Source: Delphinus delphis
Lineage: Eukaryota > Chordata > Mammalia > Artiodactyla > Delphinidae
Length of the DNA: 64,000 bases
NCBI RefSeq assembly: GCF_949987515.2
Contig: NC_082696.1
Span: 33,460,431 to 33,524,430 of the forward strand
Reading direction: 5' to 3'
A model generated the notes under the pieces. It saw only the letters and a program-made list of their open reading frames with translations, ran no database searches and was not told the DNA's origin. The position numbers and the translations under genes were made by a program. Positions 1 to 11,717 of the stretch are shown in pieces. Position 1 is the stretch's first letter, and every line of letters begins with the position of its first letter.

Positions 1-112
1 ACATTTAGGTTGCTTCCAGGTCCTGGCTATTGTAAATAGTGCTTCAATGAACATTCTGGTACATGTATCTTTTAGAATTATGGTTTTCTCAGGGTATATG
101 CCCCAGTAACCT
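1..112 (-). mobile_element. L1 3' region fragment (antisense), cut by the window edge
   Basis: Reads as the reverse complement of the ORF2 3' end, including the familiar TTGTAAATAGTGCTTCAATGA and GGGTATATGCCC blocks. It probably continues beyond the left edge. Confidence 0.75.
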
Positions 113-1310
113 CATACATTCTTTACACCACACAAAGAGAAGTCACAGCCTACTGAGCTGGATGGAGTCTACTTTCACAATACAAGTCACCTTGAGCCAC
201 GAGAGGTTCAGGTTTCCATAGCCAGACGAAAGCAGAACATTGTGGTTGTTGCCTCAGTGACACAAGCAGGAGGTAGAGGAAGCCTTAATCATCCTCTCTT
301 TATTTTTACGTTTGGGCCTAAACTACCTAGATAATTGGCTTACCTCTCCATTCTGCCTAGAATGTGGAATGCTGGCAGAGCTGCAAGAGAAAACTTGCCC
401 AGACTTAACCCATGGTACCAGTTTCTTCATTATTATTCACCCCACACTCTAAATAAACAATAAAACAACTAGAAAGTCGCTGAGAAAGGTTCTGGCAGAA
501 TGACATGCCTGCTGCTTCCAGACTTGAGAAACAAACTCAAAAGTGATTTGCAGGAAAAGGAAAGCACAAATAAAAATCTAGTCTGTTTCAGTCCTACAGA
601 GCAGGTTTTACTGGTAGATCGGCAATCTCACTACTACACTGTGTGAATGCTCTGTGCTTCAACCCTAAGGGCATGCCCCCAAGGGTTCTGGGATGGCTTC
701 CCACCACCATTCTGTCCACAGAGGGCATTTCTCACTGGTATCTGTTAGGACAGCTGGAAAGATATTATTTTACCAAAATAAACTTTTTTTATTAAAAGTT
801 ATGATTGCACCTGCAATACAGCCCAGCATGTGGCATGTCAGCTTTGTTGTACCTTATTTTCCTTACTATTCCAGGAAAGATCTCTATCAGTGACTGCCTG
901 CAGAGTAGGGAAGAAACCCAAAATGGAGCATTATAACTTATAGCCTAGAGGATACCAAAAAGAAAAGAAAAAACAGAAACAACAACCTGGGATTCCATAT
1001 CCTCCTTTCCCTTAGGAAAGAGAAAGATTTACCCGATTTTGAGTAGCTTAGTTCACATATGCAAGACTATTTTTTATAAGCCTATGAGAAAAGAAAGTGC
1101 TGCATCCAAGCAGTTTTAAACAGATTTAAAATGTGGATGGATATTGCCAAATTACATGCCCAAAAAATGCCTTACGTATATGACCTCTCAAGTCTTACGC
1201 AAATCACATGCAATTCATCCTCCATACTGGCTTGTGTGCAGGCTTGGGAGGCTGTGTTTTTCCCTATCTTTCTCCCTGTCCAATCCTTTGTCTTTCTAAA
1301 TATTTAGCTT
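113..1310. other. Intergenic, no recognised feature
   Basis: Unique-looking AT-rich sequence. The ORF at 693-893 has no recognisable similarity or coding signature and is taken as chance. Confidence 0.6.
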
Positions 1311-1685
1311 AGGGACTTCCCTGGTGGTGCAGTGGTTAAGAATCCACCTGCCAATGCAGGGGACACGGGTTCCAGCCCTGGTCCGGAAATATCCCACATG
1401 CTGTGGAGCAACAAAGCCCATGTGCCACAACTACTGAGCCTGCACTGTAGAGCCTCTGTGCCACAACTACTGAAGCCCCCGTGCCTAGAACCCATGCTCC
1501 TCAACAAGAGAAGCCACGGCAATGAGAAGCCCGCGCACCGCAACGAAGAGTAGCCCCTGCTCGCCACAACCGGAGAAAGCCCGTGCACAACAACGAAGAC
1601 CCAATGCAGCTAAAAATAAAAAAAATAAAAAAAAAAAAAAGGTCTGGGAGTCAGAGAAGTATTAAAAAAATAAAATAAAATAAAG
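1311..1685 (+). mobile_element. CHR-type tRNA-Glu SINE, long form
   Basis: Begins AGGGACTTCCCTGGTGGTGC, with a tRNA A-box and B-box (GACACGGGTTCCAGCCCT) and the long second half ending in CCAATGCAGCTAAAAATAAA and an A-rich tail. A possible imperfect duplication (ATTTAGCTTA before, GTTTAGGTTA after) flanks it. Confidence 0.88.
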
Positions 1686-1834
1686 GTTTAGGTTAACCAG
1701 TCCCTACTCAGAGACACCTTTCTTCCCTACTGGGTTCCTTATGTGTTTTCTTCATCAAAATGTTTACAAATTATTACTGCTTAATCTATTTCCTTACTTG
1801 TATCTATTTCCTTCAGTAGAATTTACATTCCCAA

Positions 1835-1942
1835 AGGGCAGGTACCTTCTTTGTCTTTTTGATCATTGCATTCTCAACACCTAGCTCTCTGCTTGACATA
1901 TATTAAATACTCAGATATTTTGTTAAATGAATGAATGAATTG
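1835..1942 (+). repeat. L2-like LINE 3' end
   Basis: Resembles the L2 3' end: GGGCAGGTACCTTCTTTGTC, then CACCTAGCTCTCTGCTTGAC, ending in TTAAATGAATGAATGAATTG. Old and diverged. Confidence 0.55.
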
Positions 1943-3084
1943 TGTAACCTGGTGTTAAATAACCATATTTAATTTATTGGCCTTGCTATTTATTTACTGC
2001 ATAATCTTGAGTTAATTACCTCCCTAAATATCTTTTCATTTCCTTCCTTTTAAAAAATAATAGTAATTCTAACCACATAGAGATGTTGTGAGCATTAAGT
2101 GAAATTATGAGTAAAGAGCACCATGTGTAACAAAATAGAGTTCAAAACAGTTATCTGTTATTGCCTAAACTAGAAAGAGGGGCAGGGAGATAGGTGAATG
2201 AGTGAACCCAACCAGGAACTCAGTGGGAATTGTATATTCACTCATGGCAAGTGGAGGCAATTTGAGTTGTTGATTGGCAGTTTCCTGGAGGCAGAAGACC
2301 AATATGTGGTCAACCACAATTTGATTAGAAGGTGCACATATGCCTCTAGAAGGAGGAAATCGTTAAGGATACTTCTCCCATAAGACATTCAAGGGATAGG
2401 ATTTCCACGAATTATTTTTTTCAACTCCTTCTGGATGCTGTGGTGTCTTTCTGTAGGTCATCCCTGGAAGGAACCAACTGTGAAACAGTTGTGAGAGAGA
2501 TAGGATTTTCAGAACTTTATGTTCAATGCCATCCTACCATCACCGCCCATCACTTCATAGCTAGAGACAAAAAAAGATTGGGAGAAAAAATCTGAAACAG
2601 AATATTGAATCACTCTATTGCCTTTATTAAGGAAGCCAGAGAAATCTGTTGGAGGTTCGTGTTTGACTTGTAACATCAGAGATGAGATTTACTCAATTGG
2701 AAAATGTGGAGAATTTTTTTTAAAAAACCTAAAACATTCTACTTTGATACCTATTTGTATGTAAACTATCCCCATAAAAGTAAGGAATCTTTTGGTAATG
2801 AATTACATTATAAATCATATAAGTGAATTAAAAGTGTCACAAGAACAATACAATATTTATTTTAACTTTGAAAATGTGTGCAGATTATCATTTGGTAGCC
2901 AACATAAAATTAAGACACATTTTAATTTTTACCTAAAAATTTTTTTAAAACTAGCCCATTGTTGATTTGAATTGTTTAGTTAATTTGCTTAATCTTCTCC
3001 TATTGCTTTGTGAAGCCTTTAACAAAGTATATTAAACAAGCTCTATTTCATATACTAGTCACAGGTTTACCAGAAGTTCTTTTT
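1943..3084. other. Intergenic, no recognised feature
   Basis: No repeat, RNA gene or credible coding frame seen; the ORF at 2,198-2,383 shows no family resemblance. Confidence 0.55.
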
Positions 3085-3421
3085 CTTTTTAATTAAAAAA
3101 AAAATTTATTTATTTATTTATTTTTGGCTGTGTTGGGTCTTCGTTGCTTTGTGCAAGCTTTCTCTAGTTGTAGTGAGCGGGGGCTACTCTTCGTTGCGGT
3201 GCACGGGCTTCTCATTGCGGTGGCTTCTCTTGTGGAGCACGGGTTCTAGGCGCACGGGCTTCAGTAGTTGTGGCTCACGGGCTCTAGAGCAAAGGCTCAG
3301 TAGTTGTGGTGCACGTGCTTGGTTGCTCCGCAGCATGTGGGATCTTCCTGGACCAGGGCTCGAACCCATGTCCCCTGCATTGGCAGGCAGATTCTTAACC
3401 ACTGCGCCACCAGGGAAGTCC
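3085..3421 (-). mobile_element. CHR-type SINE, long form
   Basis: On the + strand it begins with the complement of the A-rich tail (TTTATTTATTTATTTTTGGC) and ends with CCACTGCGCCACCAGGGAAG, the complement of the tRNA-like head. Same long architecture as the copies at 1.3, 56.1 and 57.8 kb. Confidence 0.88.
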
Positions 3422-3429
3422 TCATTGAT

Positions 3430-4250
3430 TGATTTTGATTGGCTGATTTTTCCCCTTAATGTGGGTTGTATTTTTCCCATTCTTTTTATGTCTAGAAAAA
3501 TGTTATTAAACATCAGGCAATATAGATTTTACCTTATTAGGTGCTGGATATTTTGTATTCTAAAAATATCTTGAGCTTTTTCTGAGATAAAATAGTTTGA
3601 TCCTTTGGAGTCCTGCTTTTAAGATTTTTTAATGCAAACTAGAGTTATTTTTTTTATGCAAACTAGTTAAATATTCCCAGTACCAAGACTAGACCCTACT
3701 ACCCAGGGCCCTGTGAATTGTATAGTTTTCCAATGTGGCTGATAGGTGCAATGACTATTCTCCATCCTACTTGATAGATGGGTCCTGTTCCCTTTAATCA
3801 TTTTGGGTGTTCTTTTCCCCTCAGTTACTATGGAGGTAGTTTACTCAAATGCATGCACTGATCACTACTTTGCCGACTATACGAGGGTGATTCTCAGTAG
3901 TTGTCCAGAATTTTATTTTCATGTAGCTATTTCCTTTCTGGTACTCTAGCTGCCACGTGAACTTTAACTACATTCTCCTTGGATTCTTAGCTCAGCCTCC
4001 TCAAATCAGGAAGTCCACTGATCTCCACCTGAGTTTACCCTCCGTATAATCTGGACATTCTCTCAAGGTTGGTGCAATCAGAAGGTTCGCCTCATTTGTT
4101 TCCTATCTGTGAGAGATCACTGTCCTTTGTTATTTGAGGCCAATGTCTTGAAAACTGTTCTTTCCTATATGTGTCCAGATTTTAAGTTCTTTCAGATTGA
4201 AGAGTAAATCTTATTTTTCGTGTTCTATCTTGGCCACAAGTAAGGTCAAT
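3430..4250 (-). mobile_element. L1M 5' region fragment (antisense)
   Basis: Contains complements of old L1 5'-end sequence, such as CAATGTCTTGAAAACTGTTC and TCTATCTTGGCCACAAG near 4,230, which corresponds to the start of an L1M 5' UTR. Diverged; boundaries approximate. Confidence 0.55.
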
Positions 4251-5104
4251 GTGTCTTTTAAACTCCATCTATGTCTATATCTATCTATCTATATGGATTT
4301 TTTATATATTCAGTTTTTAAGTTGGAGTTTAAATTCATGAGTCTAACCTATTTACATTCATCATTATTATTCATATACTTGAATGCTTCACCAACCTTAA
4401 CTTATTTTTGTTTACTGTTTCTTTTTAACACTTTATCTCTTAAAAAAAAACAAATCTAGTCTTCCCTATTAAGACAAGAAATTAGCAAGTTCTTAAATTC
4501 CTTAATTCTCCTCCACAACAATTCACATCATGTAATTTTTTTCAAGACTTTTAATTCTGGATTATTGTGGACGTATTTCCTCTTTTTATTTAGTCTTAAA
4601 TAAATGGCTACAATAAGAACAAACTTTGCCAAGCCTGTCAGTCACCTTTAATTCATATATCTTTTGCAGCATCTCTTGGATTTTTCTTTCATCCTCCTTT
4701 ACTTAAAACTGTTGTCTCTGTGCATTATCTCATGGCAATTCTCTTGAAACTTTCCATGCCTGAGAATTTTTTTTTTATTATGCTGGCATATTTGAAAATT
4801 CTATATTTTAAACTATTTTCCTTTAGTACTTATAAAATACCTCTTCATTATCTTCTTATGTATGTTTGTTGAAAAATCTGATATCAATCTGATTTTAGAG
4901 TCTGTTAGTCTTTTATATATGTATATGGTGTGAATTTGGCTACCCACACTCTTATTTATGTATTTTGTTTTTTATTTTTCTAATATCTTCCATAATTTTA
5001 AATTCATAATCTGCTTCTGTGGAGATCTGTAATCCAGAAATTCGTTTTGAAATGGCTGTGCTCCTCACGTGTCCTGTTATATTATTCTGAGTGGTTTTTC
5101 TTTA
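4251..5104. other. AT-rich sequence, possibly old L1/HAL1 remnant
   Basis: The part after about 4,660 vaguely resembles antisense LINE-1/HAL1 ORF sequence. A short TCTA-rich tract lies near 4,275. Otherwise nothing recognised. Confidence 0.3.
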
Positions 5105-5278
5105 GGGGTAGCTTCCAAGCTTTGCCGCCCATTAGAATCACCTGTGGAACTTTGAAAATCCCCAAAGTCAGGTCCCACTCCATAGCAATTAGATCAACAT
5201 GTCTAGGAGTGGGAGCTAGGTGTTAGTATTTTTTAACATCTCCATGAGATTTCAACAAAATTTGGGAACCACTGTTCT
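5105..5278 (+). mobile_element. MER5-type hAT DNA transposon remnant
   Basis: Contains the characteristic CATTAGAATCACCTGTGGAAC and GGTCCCACTCCATAGCAATT blocks and ends TTTGGGAACCACTG, which mirrors the inverted terminal end. No transposase. Confidence 0.75.
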
Positions 5279-5511
5279 AGAAGTATCAGCTTTGCTGTCA
5301 AGCAGTGTGTATTTCCCAATGTGTCAGCTCATTGAGTCAGGGAGTACCTGTGAGGGGGTTTGATGACTCCTAAGATGAAGAGTTCCAAATTCCAGAAAAA
5401 TCACACCTTACTCCAAAAATCTCTCAGGTCAATGCTTCACCTTTCACCACCCTTGGTAGAATCAGTATTAGAGAGAGATACTCCTTAGATTATAATTCTT
5501 TAGTACTAAAC

Positions 5512-5660
5512 TGTATGGAGAACCACTTAATCACCAGGCCACACCCTACACCAACAAAATCCAAAGCTGTTAAGGGTGGGACCCAGGCATTCATTAGTAT
5601 TTCTTAAAGTTCCATAGATAATTCCATTGTGCAGCTAAAATTGAGTACCACTCTTCCAAG
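5512..5660. mobile_element. Second, more diverged MER5-like remnant
   Basis: AGAACCACTTAATCACCAGG at one side and TTGAGTACCACTCTT at the other, with GGGTGGGACCCAGGCATTC inside, resemble MER5 elements. Weaker than the copy at 5.1 kb. Confidence 0.45.
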
Positions 5661-5923
5661 AATTTGGAGAATGAGGGTGGAGACACAATTGCCTGAAGTT
5701 GGATTGTCTTCACCTATTTTTCTTTTTTTCTTCACCTGTTTTTCAGGTATATAATAGTTCCTTAGAAGGAAAGAACTGTTTCTACTGACCAAAATTTACT
5801 CTTGAGGATATTGGGACAAGAGTTCTGAGCAGGGATTTGGAGCAGATGTTAACTGTACCAAGATAAAAGGGGACAGGGGAGCAAAAACAGAACTGCATCT
5901 TATCCCAGGCTAAAACCATCTGA

Positions 5924-5925
<2 letters not shown>

Positions 5926-5961
<36 letters not shown>
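5926..5961. repeat. (CA)n microsatellite, about 18 units
   Basis: Uninterrupted AC/CA dinucleotides. Confidence 0.97.
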
Positions 5962-5962
<1 letters not shown>

Positions 5963-6822
5963 AGTTGCTGAGAGAGCAACAAAGAGGTGATAACCCAGTG
6001 TTGTTCATGTTCCTGTTCTGGTTGCTGAAGGTTGAAAATAAAAGAGGAATCTAGCAGTCGGACTAGTTTAGTATCTTGGTTGAAATCAGCATCAAAATCA
6101 GTGCATATGAAAACCATTTCAAAAAATTAAATAAAATAAAAGCTTTGTACATAATGAAAAACAGAGTTAGGCTCTGGGTTCAGATGAAGTTTTGAACACC
6201 TTGTGAGCATGTGAATGTCATGCAAGATTTCTTGTTATGTAATTCCCTGTTATATAGAACTGCCCTGCACATTGCAGGACATCAATCATCCCTGGCTCCT
6301 GCCTTTCCCTCCAAATAATAATATATTGTGCCAAAATGTGAAGGGTCTTGCAAGCCCTGACAAATTTGAACCTTATCCTAAAAGTCACTGGCATATGTTA
6401 AAGGTTTTTTTTTTTTAAGAAAGGAAAATACAAGGTTTAACTGAGCAGTAGTGAAGTAGACCAGGCTGTTAGTTCCTTAAGGGAGGCACCACCTTGGTGC
6501 CTTGACTAAACCGGGGCTTAGTCAAGAGCATGGCAAACGATAGACAGTAAATAGATAGGTAGACAGATGGGTGGAAACAAAGAGAAAGAAAGAGACAGGG
6601 ACAGAGACAGAACAGAGGCAGGAAGACCAGTTAGGGAGTTAATATAATTATTTAGTTAATTGTTAAAGAAGTACCAAATTAAAGTAATAATAGTGGAATA
6701 ACGAGAACTGAATAGATGGGAAATACTTAGAAGAAATAATCAATAGGTCCTGTGAAATAGTGCAACGTAGTAGCCAGAACAAGAATTCTGTAGCCCAGAT
6801 AATCCCTGATTTAGGTAATAAT

Positions 6823-7200
6823 TTCTTTTTTTTTAATTATTTTTTCTCTATGTAGTTCATTTTTGTTTTGTTTTGTTTTGTTTTTTGCGGTACGCGGGCC
6901 TCTCACTGTTGCGGACTCTCCCGTTGCGGAGCACAGGCTCCGGACGCGCAGGCTCAGCAGGCATGGCTCACGGGCCCAGCCGCTCCGCGGCATGTGGGAT
7001 CTTCCCGGACCGGGGCACGAACCCGTGTCCCCTGCATCGGCAGGCGGACTCTCAACCACTGCGCCACCAGGGAAGCCCTTTTGTTTTGTTTTGGCCGTGC
7101 CACACGGCTTGCGGGATCTCAGTTCCCCGACCAGGGATTGAACCCAGGCCAGGGCAGTGAAAGCCTGGAATCCTAACCACTAGGCCACCAGGGAACTCCC
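6823..7200 (-). mobile_element. Older CHR-related SINE, split by a younger SINE
   Basis: The + strand reads GGCCGTGCCACACGGCTTGC, then ACCAGGGATTGAACCCAGG, ending CCACCAGGGAACTCCC at 7,200. Its T-rich tail complement is at 6,823-6,886. The younger copy at 6,887-7,078 sits in that tail. Confidence 0.8.
6887..7078 (-). mobile_element. Young short CHR-type SINE nested in an older SINE tail
   Basis: GC-rich body from GCGGTACGCGGGCC to CCACCAGGGAAGCCC. TTTTGTTTTGTTTTG on both sides is the duplicated tail target. Confidence 0.88.
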
Positions 7201-8034
7201 AGTAATTCCTTTTAAGCACAGAGAAAGGACAATCATATGAGAAGTCCAAAGATAAAGCTACTAAATTGTTCATTTCTGTATGATATGCAGTTTCTCAAAC
7301 TCATCTATATTTTTCATATAATGTAGCAGCATACTCAGGTATATAATAAACTTCAATAAATACCTGTTGATTTCGTATAAATAAGCAAGGCTGTATTTTA
7401 TTCACATAATCAAGCTGCTCAAATTTCCATCACTGTTGCAGCTTCAACAGTGGGTCTTTCTGATATTAGCTGTGGTTGAATGAGCAGGGTTTGGTGCACA
7501 TGTACAACCATTTTTTAACTGTTGTTCTAATTTTACACTTTATCATTGTGGATTTTTGCCAGTTCTTTTTGGACTGATCATATTTTAAAAACACCTACTC
7601 ATGCACATCATTAATTATCAAAACCAGTAACATGTATATTTAAAAGAAAGCTTAGGATGTGGCAAAGGAGTTTGAAGGGTGTTAGGTATAAAGGATATAC
7701 ATTGCTAATGTATAAGTGAATTGAACAAACGCAGCAGTTTATGAGAGAATAAAATCATTTGGAATGTAGGAGATTAAATAGATTAGAAAAAAAAAAAGCA
7801 AAAGGGCAAGAAAAATTAAAGAGAAGTAGGTCATAGATATCAGTGCAAAGAAGAGGAAGTCCCTGACAACCAGAGTGCCAAGGGCTAAGATTAAACGGAG
7901 CAGATTACAGAGAGCTTGAAAAAGAGAGAGAAACAAGAATGAGCAAAGGCTTGGTCATTGATTGATTGGGGTGACTTTGAACATCTTACAGAAGGATATA
8001 AAGAAGATGGGTTTAGTGAGGAGAAGAAAAAAAT
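7201..8034. other. Intergenic, no recognised feature
   Basis: AT-rich and unassigned. Confidence 0.5.
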
Positions 8035-8380
8035 TAAACCAAAAATATTTATTGCAGCATTATTCATAAGATATTCACAAAATTTGGAAACAACCTAAGT
8101 GTCAGTCAATAGGTGAATGGATAAAGAAGTGGCATATATATACAAAGGAATATTATTCAGCCATGAGAAAGAAGGAATGCTACCATTTGCAACAATGTGG
8201 CCGGATCTTGAGGGCATTATGCCAAATAAGTCAGAAAAAAATACTGTATGATACCACTTACATGTGATGTGGAATCTAAAAAAGCTGAACTCAACAGAAA
8301 CAGAGAATAGAATAGTGGTTACCAGGGGCTGGGGGTGGATGGAGGTGGCAGGGGGGAGATATTGGTGAAAGAGAAAAAAA
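8035..8380 (+). mobile_element. L1M ORF2 3' end fragment (sense)
   Basis: Typical block: TTATTGCAGCATTATTCATA, AATGGATAAAGAAGTGGCA, GGAATATTATTCAGCCATGA and GTGGTTACCAGGGGCTGGGG in order, as at the 3' end of old L1 elements. Confidence 0.85.
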
Positions 8381-10679
8381 AAATAGCCACAAAATACAGA
8401 GAAGAAAACAACAAAAGACATGTTAGTAAAATTAAAGTCACCGTATGAAAGTTATTAAGTGAAGCAACAGAATTGAGGGTGTTGCTACGGAGATGATAAC
8501 TGAACTCAGAAAGAGAAAAAATCTTTTAGAGAAGTCAAACTATAATAAAACCCAAAGGAAGACACAAGTATTTATGATGTTTTTCATATCATAGTTCCAA
8601 GTAGCAAATTTGTTTAATACATCTGAGCACAGAACAAACAAAAAGCTTTCAATGGTGTCAGAGAAAAAGTATACCTGGGAGGATATTGAAGAGGGCAACC
8701 TACCTGTGCTCTCAAATCTAATGCACAGAAACTAAATTATAGCAAGAGATGAGAATTAACTATTGAATAGTCAAGTAATTATGGCAAAGTTTTGGACATT
8801 GGGACAGTTGGAGCACTTGTGGTTGGCATGACCATCAAAATGATGAGGCAGTTTGTCCTCAGTTCCTCCCCTGTGTTAATCTTCCTTCCTTTTGAGTCCA
8901 TCTAACCTCCCAGGTTCTTTGTCTTCTCAAGGCCCTATCTCTTTTCCCCAGGGCCTGCCATTGGATAAGCATGGATAATCGCCATTAAAATGTTGGTTGA
9001 TAATAGATTAATGTGTTTTGCATTTAAACAGGAAACACTTGTACAAATCCTTTTAGGCAAGTGGACAACGGCATGTATCACTGGGTGTTAAGAATATGAC
9101 TGAGAGGAGGCAGAGATGTCAAGACTGCTGGTCTCCCCTAGGCCCTTAGATGCACATCTTTTTTTTTTTTTTTTTGCATGTACAGTATTCTATAAAGAAA
9201 TATACTATATGTATGCCATGCCCTCCCAAAGGAAGATTTTATATCCCCATAGTCTAGAAGAAATTAAGGAAATTTGAATTAAACCTAATATTCATCTTCC
9301 TTCATCCCCACCCTTACCTTTATGGAATTATAAGCAGTGGGGAGAATTTTAAGGTGGACAGCATTCTAGGCGATAGAAAGGAGAAAAAAAATGACTAAAA
9401 AAGAAATGTGGTAGTATAGATTAATGTGAGTGGTGAAAATGTACATTTTCCAAGCTAATAGTTCTTTGGAAACTTAATGATTTTGAAGGCTAAGGTAACA
9501 AAGTGTAGAAAATGGAAAGTAATTGGAAGAAAGGGAAAAAATAGCAGAGAGTAGGAAAGCAAACAGGATAGAATAACCTTATAATAATAATGTTTATTTT
9601 TTAATAACTTACTAACAGCAGATCTTGATCAATTATAAAATGTTTCTTCCACTCTATTCTCTTCTTACATACTTTGTGCCTCTTATCTATTCACAGCAGC
9701 AGATGAGCTTGTTCTCATCATAAGAGTAATTGAGTGTGAACATTATTTGAGCAGAGAAGGCTTTCTGAAGAAATGTGTTGTATTGTTTATTGGTGGATAC
9801 TGTCTCACACATACACAATGCATACACAGATCTCTGATAATATTTTATATCACATTTTGTGAAAATAAAGTATTTTATAAACACTAACTAAATATCATAG
9901 AAGCTCCTATTAACAACATCTAAAGGGAAAGAGCACAGTGAACCTACCAGTCCTGAGATTATTGGACAAGTATGAAGAACACAAATTCAAGAAGACTGTT
10001 GTGACCTCCAGATATCTATTCTCTTCATGGTTCTGACAAATCTATTATAAACCTCTCCAATCACATATTTGATCAAAAATAAACTGCATTTACATAATTA
10101 TTTAGTAGTTGTTTTGAATCAAATTATCATTTTATAAAGATATTTGTGAAGTTATAATCCTATATATTATTCTAAAATGTTGCCCTAAAATGCAATTTAG
10201 GTTATTTTTTTTTCTATCTCTAATATTGTTTCAAGCTTTCTTGTTTTTCCAGGCACTGTCTGTTTCTGATTCTTCCTTTCTCCTGTTTCCTTTTCAATGT
10301 TTATTTCCTCTCCTTGATGTAATGTACCATCTTTTAATTATTTTGTGTGCAGTCCATCTGTTAAAGTTCTGTTTCTATCTTTTTCTTCTATTCTCTCAAT
10401 CTAATACATTATCCTCTCTGAATCATCTGTGTTTTGCTTTCTCAGTATTAGGGGATTCCTAGTTATTTGCAAATAATATCGCAAGCTGATGCTAGATTGT
10501 AATAAGCCAGGGCCAAAATACAGAAAGGCAAGGGCCAGGGAAGGAGGCCAACAGAATAATAATTTGACAGGATCAGTGCTAAGACTTCCAGTCCTAAAAT
10601 TATTTGAAATTTTCATTCATTGGTTTGCTTTATATTGATAATTTTCCACTTTGATAATTGCTCAAAAAATGTTTTTAAA
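8381..10679. other. Intergenic, no recognised feature
   Basis: Unassigned AT-rich DNA with a poly(T) run at 9,159-9,175. ORFs at 9,687-9,884, 10,190-10,462 and 10,401-10,616 lack any family resemblance. Confidence 0.5.
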
Positions 10680-10691
10680 AGAGAACATCAG

Positions 10692-10945
10692 GGACTTCCC
10701 TTGTGACGCAGTGTGTAAGAATCCGCCTGCCAATGCAGGGGACACGGGTTCTATTCCTGGTCCGGGAAGATCCCACATGCTGCGGAGCACCTAAGCCCGT
10801 GCACCACAACTACTGAGCCTGCACTCTAGAGCCCGCGAGCCACGAGAGAAGCCACCGCAATGAGAAGCCCGAGCACCACAACAGAGAATAGCCCCTGCTC
10901 ACCACAACTAGAGAAAGCCTGAAAAAAAAAAAAAAAAAGAGAGAG
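10692..10945 (+). mobile_element. CHR-type SINE with perfect 12-bp target duplication
   Basis: Starts GGACTTCCCTTGTGACGCAG and ends in an A-run. AGAGAACATCAG is present at 10,680-10,691 and again at 10,946-10,957, an exact duplication. The body is shorter than the long copies because it stops after CACCACAACTAGAGAAAGCC. Confidence 0.93.
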
Positions 10946-11268
10946 AGAGAACATCAGCTGTGTTAAGTAGCTGATAAAGTGATGGTACACATATTGTGTT
11001 TTTCTTTGCAGAATTTCAGTATCTGAAGAACATCAAAATGTGTCCTCTTTTTGTAGTATAGCTTATTGACTTCATCAGTTAGATGTAGGTAATTTTCCTC
11101 TTGTAATTGTGCACAAAAGCAGTTTATGATTTGTCATCTTTCCGACAAACTGTTCTCTCAGCATTGTCTGCATTCCCAGCCAATCATGTGGTATGTAGGG
11201 CTTGAAGGGCCCTAATAAATAAAGAATCTCCTTGATTAGGAGTTATCTCACTTGGCTGGAGGATATTG

Positions 11269-11717
11269 TGTTAGTTTCCCAGGGCTACTGTAAGGAAGTG
11301 CCACAAACTCAGTGGCTTAAGACAGTAGAAATGTGTTGTCTCAAAGTTCAGAAGACTAAAAGTCTGAAATCAAGATGTCAGCAAGGCCATACTCTCTCTG
11401 AAAGTTTAGCAGAGGATTCTTCCTTGCCTCTTTCTAGATTCTGGTGGTAGCTGGCAATCCTTGGTGTTCCTTGGTTTGTGGCAGAATAGCTCCAATCTCT
11501 GCCTGTCTTCACATGGCCTTCTTCCTGTGTGTGTCTCTGTTTTCTCTTCTTATAAGGACCCCAGGCATTGGATTAGGGTCCACTTTAATCCACTATGGCC
11601 TCATCTTAACTTGATTACATATGCAAAAATTCTGTTTCCAAGTAAGGTCACATTCATAGATCCCAGGGTTAGGACTTCCACATATGTTCTTTGTTGACAC
11701 AGTTCAATCAATAACAG
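11269..11717 (+). repeat. LTR-like interspersed repeat
   Basis: Begins TGTTAGTTTCCCAGGGCTAC, continues through CCACAAACTCAGTGGCTTAA and CTTGATTACATATGCAAAAA, and ends CAATCAATAACA. TG...CA ends suggest an LTR of an old endogenous retrovirus class. The related copy at 33.9 kb shares this plan. I withhold a family name. Confidence 0.65.

Noticed and set aside
1304..1588. Possible functional tRNA-Glu gene suggested by A-box and B-box motifs at SINE heads
   Set aside because: The tRNA-like part does not keep a cloverleaf and is joined to a SINE body with an A-rich tail and target duplications.
6863..7176. Overlapping ORFs with HCATREA or TTAPPGK-type endings, also at 18.2, 32.4, 33.5, 46.4, 56.6 and 61.1 kb
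   Set aside because: The same peptides recur because all are translations of CHR-type SINEs.
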